Assembly: GCF_900110435.1 (NCBI RefSeq)
Contig: NZ_FODT01000002.1
Span: 310,001 to 374,000 of the forward strand
DNA from: Rhodopseudomonas pseudopalustris
Lineage (GTDB): Bacteria > Pseudomonadota > Alphaproteobacteria > Rhizobiales > Xanthobacteraceae
Direction of reading: 5' to 3'
Length of the DNA: 64,000 bases
In this document: positions 1-8,759 of the stretch, in pieces
Numbering within the stretch: position 1 is the first letter of the stretch
Layout of the letters: each line of letters starts with the position of its first letter
Notes under the pieces: model-generated
Databases searched by the model: none
What the model was told of the DNA's origin: nothing
What the model saw: the letters and a program-made list of their open reading frames with translations, nothing else
Translations under genes and position numbers: made by a program

Positions 1-352
1 GGCCGAAGAACCGCACGCCGCTCTCCACCGCGCCGCCCTTCGGATCGAATGCGCCGAAATACAGCCGCCGGATCCGCGCGAACGAGATCGCGCCGGCGCA
101 CATCGTACACGGCTCGAGCGTGACGTAGAGATCGCAGTCCGGCAGCCGCTCGCTGCCGAGTTTTTGCGCGGCTTCGCGGATCGCCAGCAATTCGGCGTGG
201 GCGGTCGGATCGCGGTCGGTCAAGGTGCGGTTACCGGCGGTCGCGATCACCTCATTGGCGCGGACGATGACGCAGCCGATCGGCACTTCGCCCGATTGAC
301 CGGCGATGTTCGCGGCGGCCAGCGCCAGATCCATGAAAGAGGGCGTCGTCAT
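1..352 (-). CDS. tadA: tRNA adenosine(34) deaminase TadA, C-terminus cut off by window edge
   Basis: Deaminates A34 to inosine in the anticodon wobble position of tRNA-Arg (ACG). The visible 117 residues begin MTTPSFMDLALAAA and carry the zinc-dependent deaminase signature: HAEL with the ligand His at residue 52 and the catalytic Glu at 54, then PCTMC with ligand Cys at 82 and 85. The gene reads leftwards out of the window, so roughly the last quarter of a typical 150-residue protein is missing. It is divergent from the pseudouridine synthase gene, with about 175 bases between the two starts. Other nucleoside deaminases share the fold, but the tRNA-type PCTMC and context favour TadA. Confidence 0.9.
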   Translation of the reverse strand, partial: MTTPSFMDLALAAANIAGQSGEVPIGCVIVRANEVIATAGNRTLTDRDPTAHAELLAIREAAQKLGSERLPDCDLYVTLEPCTMCAGAISFARIRRLYFGAFDPKGGAVESGVRFFG

Positions 353-527
353 ATGGCTCGTATGTTGCGAAAAACTCTGCTAGGAGACCCCATTCAGCAA
401 AAGTGGATGCCGGTTTTGCGTGGACTATGCGCCTTCAACGAGAGCGCACGTCAGCGTCGTGCGAGCCCGTTCCCGACAGCTTGAGCCCCATTCCCGATCC
501 CTGACGGATCCTGCAGAAAGACCAGTC

Positions 528-3047
528 ATGCCCCGCGACACCGATAAAAACAACGCCTCCGCGCGGGGCCGCCGCGATCGACCCGGCGGAGGCAAGGCGT
601 CTTCGGGCGGTAAAGGCGGTTTCGGGGGCAAAGGCGGCTTTGGCGGCAAAAGCGCGGGCGGCGGCAAAGGTCGTTCCGGAGCGGCCCGCGGCCCCGAGAA
701 GAAATTCGCCAAGCGCGGCGAGGGGACCTTCGAGGCCCGCGCCGACAAGCCGTTCGCCAAGAAAACCTTCGGCGGCGACGCCAAGCGCGCGTTCGGCGGC
801 GAGGGCAAGCGGCCTTATGTGAAGCGCGACGGCGCAGCCCCGCGCCGCGATTTCGCCGATCGGCCGCGCCGCGACGATGGCGACGCGCCGCGTCCGCGCT
901 TCAACCGCGACGAGCGCCCCGCGCGCAGCGGCGGCGATCGCCCGGAGCGCGGCCCGCGCAAGGAGTTCGGCGAAAAGCGCGCATTCGCGCCCCGCGAGGG
1001 CGGCGAGAAGCGCCCCTATACGCCGCGCCCGCCGCGCGACGACCGCGGCGGCGATCGGCCGTTCAAACGCGACGATCGCGCCCCGCGCCGCGACCGCGGC
1101 GACGACGCCCGCCCGGCAGGACGGTTCGGCGACAAGAAGTTCGGTGACAAGAAGTTCGGCGAGAAGCGGCCTTTCACGCCCCGCGAGGGTGGCGAGAAGC
1201 GGCCCTACACACCGCGCGAGGGTGGCGACAAGCGTCCGTATACGCCCCGCGAGGGCGGTGAGAAACGCCCCTATACGCCGCGTGAAGGCGGCGAGAAGCG
1301 GCCTTACGCAGCTCGCGACGGTGGCGAGAAGCGCTCTTACGCGCCCCGCGAGGGTGGTGAGAAACGTCCCTATACGCCGCGTGAAGGCGGCGAAAAGCAG
1401 CCTTACGCAGCCCGTGACGGTGGCGAGAAGCGTCCGTATACGCCCCGTGACGGTGGCGAAAAGCGCTCTTACGCGCCCCGTGAGGGCGGCGAAAAGCGGC
1501 CCTATACCCCGCGCGGCGAAGGCTTCCGCAAGGATGGCGAGCGGTCGCGGCCCACAGGGGATCGCCCGTTTGGCGCCCGCCCGGCGCGTGACGGCAAGTT
1601 CGGCGGCGACAAGAAATTCGGCCGCGGCGCGCCGGATCGCGGCCCGCGCAAGGATTTCGGCAGCCGTCCCGATCGCGGCGGCGACCGCGGCGACGCCAAA
1701 CCGTGGCAGAAGCGCGACGGCGACTCCGCCGAGCGCGGGCGCAGCTTCGACAAGCCGCGGTTCGACAAGCCACGCGAGGAACGCGGCGGCGATCGCCCGC
1801 GATTCTCGCGCGACGATCGTCCCAAATTCGAGCGCCGCGAGCGTACCGGCGACTGGCACGAGCATCCGCGCAGCGAAGGCCCTTCGTCGGATCGTCCACG
1901 CAGCCGGGACAATGGCGAGCGCGGCTTCGACCGGCCGCGCCGTGAAAACGAGGACGAGAGCAAGATCTTCGCCAAGCGCCCCGCCTTCGGCGGCCGCGGC
2001 GCCTATCGCGAGCGTCCCAAAACCGACCGTTCGAAGACCGAGCGGCGCGCCGCTCCGGCCCCGGCCAAGGCCGATAAGGCCGGCGACCGCATCGCCAAGG
2101 TAGTCGCCCGCGCCGGCCTGTGCTCGCGCCGCGACGCCGAGGCCTGGATCGTCGAGGGCCGCGTCGCGGTCAACGGCCGCGTCATCGATAGTCCGGCGCT
2201 CGACGTCACCTATTCGGACGTCATCACCGTCGACGGCAAGCCGTTGCCGGAGCGCGAGCGCACCCGGCTGTTTTTGTACCACAAGCCGCGTGGCCTGATG
2301 ACCACCCACGCCGACCCCGAGGGCCGGCCGACGGTGTTCGACAATCTGCCCGAAGACCTGCCGCGCCTGATTTCGATCGGCCGGCTCGACTTCAACACCG
2401 AAGGCCTGTTGCTGCTCACCAATGACGGTGGGCTGGCGCGTGCGCTCGAATTGCCGGAGACCGGCTGGCTGCGGCGCTATCGCGTCCGCGCGCATGGCGA
2501 AGTGACCCAGGCGCAGCTCGATCAGCTCGCCAGCGGCGTCGAGGTCGACGGCGTCAAATACGGTCCGATCGAGGCCAAGCTCGAACGCGACCAGGGCGCC
2601 AATGTCTGGCTGGTGTTCGCGATCCGCGAAGGCAAGAACCGCGAAGTCCGCAACGTGCTGGCGCATCTCGGGCTCGAGGTGAACCGGCTGATCCGCGTCT
2701 CCTACGGCCCGTTCCAGCTGCTCGAGATCGAGGAAGGCCAGGTCGAGGAGGTCAAGACGCGGGTGCTGCGCGAGCAGCTCGGCGAGAAGATCATCAAGCT
2801 CGCCGAGGCCGATTTCGGCGGGCCGTCGCCGAGCGAGACGAAGCCGAAGCCGCGCCCGGGCAAGCCCGTCGCCGCCGAGAACGGCCCCGCGCCGAAGAAG
2901 AAGGCCGTGGTCAAGCGCGGCGCCGTCGAGGACCGCAAGGGCCGCAAGGTCAAGGTCGAGCGCACCGGCAGCGGCGACCGCGACCCCTCCCGCGGCCCCG
3001 CCCGCCGCTACCACGGCAAGCGCGAACCGGCACCTCGCGAGGACTAG
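528..3047 (+). CDS. rluB: RsuA/RluB-family 23S rRNA pseudouridine synthase with very long repetitive basic N-terminal extension
   Basis: Converts a uridine of rRNA to pseudouridine; the RluB branch acts on 23S helix 89. I start at ATG 528 (MPRDTDKNN) after AGAAAG; the open frame continues up to 420 but without a good site. Of 839 residues the first ~515 are low-complexity, rich in Gly, Arg, Lys and Asp, including eleven tandem copies of an 11-residue GGEKRPYTPRE unit at about residues 210-340. The enzyme follows: an S4 RNA-binding domain (DRIAKVVARAGLCSRRDAE, ~520) and the catalytic domain with GRLDFNTEGLLLLTNDGG at ~617, whose Asp is the nucleophile. A basic tail ends the protein. Usual RluB length is near 290 residues. 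It abuts rsmD two bases downstream, suggesting co-transcription. Confidence 0.9.
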   Translation: MPRDTDKNNASARGRRDRPGGGKASSGGKGGFGGKGGFGGKSAGGGKGRSGAARGPEKKFAKRGEGTFEARADKPFAKKTFGGDAKRAFGGEGKRPYVKRDGAAPRRDFADRPRRDDGDAPRPRFNRDERPARSGGDRPERGPRKEFGEKRAFAPREGGEKRPYTPRPPRDDRGGDRPFKRDDRAPRRDRGDDARPAGRFGDKKFGDKKFGEKRPFTPREGGEKRPYTPREGGDKRPYTPREGGEKRPYTPREGGEKRPYAARDGGEKRSYAPREGGEKRPYTPREGGEKQPYAARDGGEKRPYTPRDGGEKRSYAPREGGEKRPYTPRGEGFRKDGERSRPTGDRPFGARPARDGKFGGDKKFGRGAPDRGPRKDFGSRPDRGGDRGDAKPWQKRDGDSAERGRSFDKPRFDKPREERGGDRPRFSRDDRPKFERRERTGDWHEHPRSEGPSSDRPRSRDNGERGFDRPRRENEDESKIFAKRPAFGGRGAYRERPKTDRSKTERRAAPAPAKADKAGDRIAKVVARAGLCSRRDAEAWIVEGRVAVNGRVIDSPALDVTYSDVITVDGKPLPERERTRLFLYHKPRGLMTTHADPEGRPTVFDNLPEDLPRLISIGRLDFNTEGLLLLTNDGGLARALELPETGWLRRYRVRAHGEVTQAQLDQLASGVEVDGVKYGPIEAKLERDQGANVWLVFAIREGKNREVRNVLAHLGLEVNRLIRVSYGPFQLLEIEEGQVEEVKTRVLREQLGEKIIKLAEADFGGPSPSETKPKPRPGKPVAAENGPAPKKKAVVKRGAVEDRKGRKVKVERTGSGDRDPSRGPARRYHGKREPAPRED
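1155..1517 (+). repeat. In-frame tandem repeat, about 11 units of 33 bp
   Basis: Eleven consecutive 33-bp units inside the pseudouridine synthase gene encode variants of GGEKRPYTPRE, beginning with FGEKRPFTPRE. Variants alternate (PYTPRE, PYAARD, SYAPRE) in a pattern suggesting that blocks of several units were duplicated together. The unit is a multiple of three, so copy-number change keeps the reading frame. Confidence 0.95.
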
Positions 3048-3049
3048 CG

Positions 3050-3607
3050 ATGCGCGTGATCGGCGGAAGGCTGCGTGGCCGCAATCTGGTGGCGCCGTCG
3101 TCGCGCGACATCCGCCCGACGGCGGATCGCCTGCGCGAGTCGCTGTTCAACATTCTGATGCATGCCTATGGCGATCCGATCAGCGACGCGCGCGTGCTCG
3201 ATCTGTTCGCCGGCACCGGCGCGCTCGGCATCGAGGCGGCCTCGCGCGGCGCCAAGTTCACCCTGTTCGTTGACAATGGCGCCGAGGCGCGCGCGCTGCT
3301 CCGCGCCAATGTCGAGGCGCTGGGCTTGGGCGGCGTCAGCAAGGTGTATCGCCGCGACGCTGCCAATCTTGGTCCGGCGCATCCGGTCGAGCCGTTTTCG
3401 CTGGTGTTCCTCGATCCGCCCTATCGGATGCAACTCGCCGAGAAAGCGCTGGCGTCACTGCGCGACGGCGGCTGGCTCACGCCCGATGCGCTGGTGATCG
3501 TCGAGGAAGCCAAGGACGCCGGGTTTGCAGCGCCCGACGGTTTCGCCGAGCTGGAGCGCCGCAGCTATGACGACACCGAGTTCACGATCCTGAAAGTCGC
3601 GACGTAG
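3050..3607 (+). CDS. rsmD: 16S rRNA (guanine(966)-N2)-methyltransferase RsmD
   Basis: Methylates G966 of 16S rRNA in the small subunit using S-adenosylmethionine. The 185-residue protein begins MRVIGGRLRGR, typical of the family, then RPTADRLRESLFNIL, the SAM-binding motif VLDLFAGTGALGIEA at ~48, and the catalytic motif FLDPPY near residue 124. Length and order match the family. The ATG lies two bases after the stop of the upstream pseudouridine synthase gene, so the two rRNA modification genes are probably one transcription unit. Confidence 0.94.
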   Translation: MRVIGGRLRGRNLVAPSSRDIRPTADRLRESLFNILMHAYGDPISDARVLDLFAGTGALGIEAASRGAKFTLFVDNGAEARALLRANVEALGLGGVSKVYRRDAANLGPAHPVEPFSLVFLDPPYRMQLAEKALASLRDGGWLTPDALVIVEEAKDAGFAAPDGFAELERRSYDDTEFTILKVAT

Positions 3608-3658
3608 TTGGGCTTCGGACCAATCTGTGACGTGGATTCAACTTCTTGCCTCTCGTTC

Positions 3659-3694
3659 GTCATTCCGGGGCGCGCGCAGCGCGAACCTGGAATC
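3659..3694. repeat. Palindromic intergenic repeat, class A
   Basis: GTCATTCCGGGGCGCGCGC followed by its imperfect inverse (GCGCGAACCTGGAATC) forms a stem-loop downstream of rsmD. The same motif recurs at 6204, 14261, 20399, 23075 and in degenerate form at 45269, always outside genes. Confidence 0.85.
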
Positions 3695-3780
3695 ATACTC
3701 ACGGACTGGGGGCTTTGCGCCCGAGCAACGGCGGCTGCGCGTCGGACTGACGCCTGCTGATTGCTATCTGCCGGCCTGCT

Positions 3781-4737
3781 TCAACGCATCACACTCGCGT
3801 AACCGCTTGCGATCTTCCCCGCCGGATCAGGGATGAACCAGCGGTTCAGCGCGGCGATGATCGCTGCTTGTGATCGGCGCTTGACCTTGAGCTTGCGCAG
3901 CAGCGCGGTGACGTGAGAGTGCACGGTGCGTTCGCTGATGAACATCTCGGCCGCGATGTCGCGATCCGCCATGCCGATCATCAGCCAGCTCAGCACCACC
4001 ATCTCGCGATAGCTCAGCCCGACCGGCAATGGCTGCGGCAGCAATTCGATCAGCAGATCCTCGTTGCCCACTGGCGTAGCCTTGAGCAGATACGGGCGCT
4101 CGCAGACCCAGCAGCATTGCAGCGGCATCGCCTCCGGCGGCAGGCACGACAGCGTCGTCAGCAACCGGTTAGTGACGACCGAGCCTTGGTCCCGCACAGC
4201 TTCGACCGCGACTAGCGCGTTGCCGCGTCTGCGCAGCACCGCCACGATGGCCTTGTCGGGTCGAGGCATCAGCGACCCGAGCGTCGCTTCCAGAGACACC
4301 TGAAAGCCGCGCGCCATCATACGGACGTCGCGGGTGAAGGTCGTCGGCCGCCGCGCGGAGAAATGCGCCAATCCGAAATAGTCCGTACCGCTGCGCAGTT
4401 CGATGGTCAGCCCGTCCTGGAATCCCTCGCGGCTCAGCGCCTCGATATAGATTTCGGTCGCACGAAACGCCGGCTGCATTACATCGTCGGATTCGCAAAT
4501 CGAAGGCGGCAGGCCGTCACCGGGAGAGAACAGCTCGGTGAAACCGGGCGGGTAGAGTGCGGGAAAGGCTTCCGCCAGCGCCCTCCGGCTGGCGCAGCCA
4601 TAGCCTTCACAGAGCAGGATCAGGTGATTGTCCTGCGGTGCAGGACGGCAAAGCACCTGGACGGCGTCGAACGCTATCAGGTGACGAAGCGAAACAATCT
4701 GGGCCGCGAGAAGACCCGACGCCTTGTCTGCTCCCAT
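3781..4737 (-). CDS. LuxR-family transcriptional regulator
   Basis: A DNA-binding regulator of 318 residues. The C-terminus has a LuxR/GerE helix-turn-helix at about residues 240-300: LSYREMVVLSWLMIGMADRD then IAAEMFISERTVHSHVTALL and RKLKVKRRSQA. The N-terminal ~230 residues show no receiver signature and no motif I recognise, so the signal is unknown. The start ATG 4737 has an excellent ribosome site, GGAGGACAGCC. It lies downstream of, and in the same direction as, the deacetylase-like gene, 127 bases apart, so it may regulate that gene or share its transcript; this is inference only. Confidence 0.85.
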   Translation of the reverse strand: MGADKASGLLAAQIVSLRHLIAFDAVQVLCRPAPQDNHLILLCEGYGCASRRALAEAFPALYPPGFTELFSPGDGLPPSICESDDVMQPAFRATEIYIEALSREGFQDGLTIELRSGTDYFGLAHFSARRPTTFTRDVRMMARGFQVSLEATLGSLMPRPDKAIVAVLRRRGNALVAVEAVRDQGSVVTNRLLTTLSCLPPEAMPLQCCWVCERPYLLKATPVGNEDLLIELLPQPLPVGLSYREMVVLSWLMIGMADRDIAAEMFISERTVHSHVTALLRKLKVKRRSQAAIIAALNRWFIPDPAGKIASGYASVMR

Positions 4738-4864
4738 GGCTGTCCTCCGATGCCGTCTGGCGCGATCATGCTGTCACAAAGCTGGATCATCCGACAAGCA
4801 TCCGGTGCATCCGGAACGACGACGCCCGTCGATCCGGATGCCGGGACCAGTTCCGTCGCCGCGG

Positions 4865-5977
<1,113 letters not shown>

Positions 5978-6203
5978 GATTTCCTCCCGTTTTGTTTGAA
6001 CCGAGAGTGGGGGAAATCCTGAGCCGCAATGTATCCGTAGAATTACCGAATTCCACGCGCGCGACGGCGTCGATCAGCCGCTGTTGCCGCCAAGAGGCTG
6101 CGACAATCGGCGGCGTCGAATTGGGCCTCGGAGCCCATGTGAACGGAAACGTTGCCTGCCGCCTTCAGCGCGCCTGATCGGTGTTGCTCACGGACCACCA
6201 TCA

Positions 6204-6243
6204 ATTCCGGGTTCGCGAACTTCGTTCGCGCCCCGGAATGACG
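6204..6243. repeat. Palindromic intergenic repeat, class A
   Basis: ATTCCGGGTTCGCGAAC, then TTCGTTCGCGCCCCGGAATGAC, form a near-perfect stem-loop. It lies 25 bases beyond the stop of prmB, in a position where it could protect or end that transcript. Confidence 0.85.
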
Positions 6244-6267
6244 TTGAAAAGCTGTGCTTGGAAGTAA

Positions 6268-7260
6268 CTACAGATCCGACGCGGCGATCCAGAATACTTC
6301 GCCGTTGGACTCTTCCGTATCGAGCCACAGCAGCGGCAGGTTCGAGAATTCTTCCTCGATCAATGCGCGGCCGCGGCCGACTTCGCACAGCAGTCCGCCG
6401 TCCGGCGTGAGATGGTCTTTTGCCTCGTCGAGAATGCGGCGGATGATGTCGAGGCCGTCGTCGCCGCCGTCGAACGCCATTGCCGGCTCGGCGCGGCATT
6501 CGGCCGGCAGGCTCGCCATACCTTCGGCGTCGACATAAGGCGGGTTGGTGATGATCAGGTCGTAGCGCGCTTCGCCGAGCGGCGCGAACAGGTTGCCGTG
6601 ATGCAGCGTCAGCCGTTCTCCGACGCCATGATCGGCGACGTTCTTTGCCGCGACCGCGAGCGCGTCCTTCGACAGATCGACGGCGTCGATCTCGGCGTGC
6701 GGAAAATTGCGGGCCGCGAGGATCGCCAGGCAGCCGGAGCCGGTGCACAGGTCGAGGACGCGTTCGACCGCCTCCGGATCGCCGATCAGAGAGGTCGCGC
6801 CGCCGTCGAAATGCGACTCCAGCAATTCGCCGATGTAAGAGCGCGGCACGATCACGCGTTCGTCGACATAGAACTGGACGCCGCGCATGTAGATCTTGTT
6901 GACGAGATAGGCGGCCGGCAGCCTCGTGGCGACGCGGCGCTCGATCAGGCCGAGGATCGCAGTCGCCTCGCGTACGGTGACGCGCGCGGTCGCGAACATC
7001 TCGAACTGATCCGGATGCAGATGCAGCGCTTCGCCGACCAGGAACACCGCTTCCGCGATCGGATCGGTGGTGCCGTGCGCGAACACGACGCCCGCTTCGG
7101 CGAAACGGCTGACCGCATAGCGCACGAAGTCGAGCAGGGTGACGAGTTCGCCCGCCGCGACCTTCGGCGCGCTTACGGCCGCTCGGGATTTTGCGGTCGC
7201 GGCGCGTCGCTTTGCCGGCTGCTTCGTCTTTGCGGCTTTCGCCTTCGCTTTTTTCGCCAT
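6268..7260 (-). CDS. prmB: Ribosomal protein uL3 glutamine N5-methyltransferase PrmB, with basic N-terminal tail
   Basis: Transfers a methyl group to a glutamine of ribosomal protein L3. The protein (330 residues from ATG 7260, after AAGGAC) has the PrmC/PrmB architecture: helical N-domain, SAM site VLDLCTGSGCLAILAA at ~175, and the NPPY substrate motif (DLIITNPPYVDAEGM, ~235). PAAYLVNKIYMRGVQFYVDE favours PrmB over PrmC. The first ~38 residues (MAKKAKAKAAKTKQPAKRR...) are Lys/Ala-rich, like a histone H1 tail, and are not part of the family core. The start overlaps the moaE stop by one base (TGATG), so translation is likely coupled. A HemK-like release-factor methylase is the main alternative. 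Confidence 0.88.
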   Translation of the reverse strand: MAKKAKAKAAKTKQPAKRRAATAKSRAAVSAPKVAAGELVTLLDFVRYAVSRFAEAGVVFAHGTTDPIAEAVFLVGEALHLHPDQFEMFATARVTVREATAILGLIERRVATRLPAAYLVNKIYMRGVQFYVDERVIVPRSYIGELLESHFDGGATSLIGDPEAVERVLDLCTGSGCLAILAARNFPHAEIDAVDLSKDALAVAAKNVADHGVGERLTLHHGNLFAPLGEARYDLIITNPPYVDAEGMASLPAECRAEPAMAFDGGDDGLDIIRRILDEAKDHLTPDGGLLCEVGRGRALIEEEFSNLPLLWLDTEESNGEVFWIAASDL

Positions 7261-7727
7261 CAGTCCTTGTCCCATCGCGCGGCGGCCGCGTCGTCGCGGT
7301 CGTGCGCCTCGACCCACCGCGTGCCGTCGGCGCGCTCCTCGCGTTTCCAGAACGGCGCGTTGGCTTTCAGATAATCCATCAGGAATTCGGCCGCGGAAAA
7401 CGCCGCCTGCCGATGCGCCGAAGCGGCCAGCACCAGCACGATATTGTCGCCGGGCCGCATTCGTCCGACGCGGTGCACGATGGTCAGCGCGGTGACCGGC
7501 CAGCGCGTCACCGCTGCAGCGGCGTGGCGTCCGATCTCGTCTTCCGCCATGCCGGGATAGTGTTCGAGCGTCAGGGCGGCGACCGCATCGTCACCCTCGG
7601 CTCCCCGACAGATGCCGCTGAAACTTACCACCGCGCCGATATCGGTACGTCCGGCGGTCATCGCCGCGATCTCGGCGGCGATATCGAAATCGGCTTCCTG
7701 AATACGGATCGTCACCGGAACGGTCAT
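7260..7727 (-). CDS. moaE: Molybdopterin synthase catalytic subunit MoaE
   Basis: Large subunit of molybdopterin synthase, which inserts two sulfurs into cyclic pyranopterin monophosphate. The 155-residue protein shows GAVVSFSGICRG, LEHYPGMAEDEI, IVHRVGRMRPGDNIVLV, ASAHRQAAFSAAEFLMDYLK and a WKRE segment holding the family's catalytic Lys. Length is normal. It lies 24 bases after moaD and overlaps prmB by one base, so pgsA-moaD-moaE-prmB look like one operon. Confidence 0.94.
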   Translation of the reverse strand: MTVPVTIRIQEADFDIAAEIAAMTAGRTDIGAVVSFSGICRGAEGDDAVAALTLEHYPGMAEDEIGRHAAAAVTRWPVTALTIVHRVGRMRPGDNIVLVLAASAHRQAAFSAAEFLMDYLKANAPFWKREERADGTRWVEAHDRDDAAAARWDKD

Positions 7728-7751
7728 CGGATCATCCCGTGCGCGCAGCGC

Positions 7752-8003
7752 TCAGCCGCCGGTCATTGGCGGGAAAAAGGCGACTTCGCGGGCGCCCTTG
7801 ATCGGCGTCTCCGGGCGGACATGGGTGCGGTCGATCGCGGTGCGGATCACCGTCGGCTTCTCGAACGCCGCGGCATAGCCTTCGCCGCGCGCCGACAGCC
7901 AGCCGATCAGATCGGCGACGGTTGCGATGTCGGCCGGCGGTTCGATGGTTTCCTCGTCGAGGCCGATGCGTTCGCGGACCCAGGCGAAATACTTCACCCT
8001 CAT
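7752..8003 (-). CDS. moaD: Molybdopterin synthase sulfur carrier subunit MoaD
   Basis: Small ubiquitin-like sulfur carrier that forms a thiocarboxylate on its C-terminal glycine and delivers sulfur to the pterin within MoaE. The 83-residue protein starts MRVKYFAWVRERIG and ends FPPMTGG with the required terminal Gly-Gly. ATG 8003 overlaps the pgsA stop by four bases (ATGA). Larger open frames exist here but this start gives the family length. Confidence 0.93.
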   Translation of the reverse strand: MRVKYFAWVRERIGLDEETIEPPADIATVADLIGWLSARGEGYAAAFEKPTVIRTAIDRTHVRPETPIKGAREVAFFPPMTGG

Positions 8004-8623
8004 CGCGAGTCTTCCTCGATGAGATGATGGATGCCGGCGCGGAAATAGTCGTAGCCGGTGTACATCGTCACCAGCGCGGAGATCCACAGCAGGATGAGGC
8101 CGATCTGGGTGGTGTAGGGCAGCACCTCGTCGCCGGCGTCGCCTGCGAGCAGGAAGCCGATCGCCACCAGTTGCACCGTGGTCTTCCATTTCGCGAGCTT
8201 GGTGACCGGCAAGCTGACCCGCAGCGCCGCGAGATATTCCCGCAGGCCCGAGACCAGGATTTCGCGGCACAGGATCACGATCGCCGCCCACAGCGTCCAG
8301 CCGTGGATGATGCCATCGGCCGCGAGCATCAGCAGGCAGGATGCTACCAGCAGCTTGTCGGCGATCGGGTCGAGCATCCGGCCGAACGCCGAGTGCTGGT
8401 CCCAGATCCGGGCATAATAGCCGTCGAGAAAGTCGGTGATCGCCGCGGCGATGAACACCGCCAAAGCCACCCAGCGTAGCGAAAGCGGGCCGCCCAGGAT
8501 CGACTGGGCGAAGATGCAGCCGACCACCACCGGGATCGCTGCGATCCGGGCATAGGTCAGGATATTCGGAAGCGTCAGCGACTTCGTTCCACGCGCTGGC
8601 GCTCTGGTAGAAACATCGTTCAT
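8000..8623 (-). CDS. pgsA: CDP-diacylglycerol-glycerol-3-phosphate 3-phosphatidyltransferase
   Basis: Makes phosphatidylglycerol phosphate in the inner membrane, the committed step to phosphatidylglycerol and cardiolipin. The CDP-alcohol phosphotransferase signature is complete, DFLDGYYARIWD followed by GRMLDPIADK, matching DGxxARx8GxxxDxxxD. About five or six hydrophobic segments span the 207 residues, beginning LTPNILTYARIAAIPVVV-like near residue 20. I prefer ATG 8623 (MNDVST), giving a normal length; the frame extends to 8665. Stop overlaps the moaD start by four bases. Confidence 0.9.
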   Translation of the reverse strand: MNDVSTRAPARGTKSLTLPNILTYARIAAIPVVVGCIFAQSILGGPLSLRWVALAVFIAAAITDFLDGYYARIWDQHSAFGRMLDPIADKLLVASCLLMLAADGIIHGWTLWAAIVILCREILVSGLREYLAALRVSLPVTKLAKWKTTVQLVAIGFLLAGDAGDEVLPYTTQIGLILLWISALVTMYTGYDYFRAGIHHLIEEDSR

Positions 8624-8759
8624 CGAGCTTACCAATACTGCCCGCGCCGGAAGGTCAACTCCCACGAAGGCGCTCCGCGATCCCTATCAGGAAAAGGTGA
8701 AATCCGCATGGGCCGCATGGGGCCGCGCCGCAGCCGACTTTGGTCGAGCCGCGCCACCT

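Noticed and set aside
1155-1517. Regular 33-bp repeats as a possible CRISPR array
   Set aside because: Units are directly adjacent without unique spacers and are translated in frame.
435-3014. 859-residue open frame on the minus strand opposite the pseudouridine synthase
   Set aside because: It arises from the GC-rich repeat DNA; it has no domain, no ribosome site and is antisense to a gene with clear enzyme motifs.
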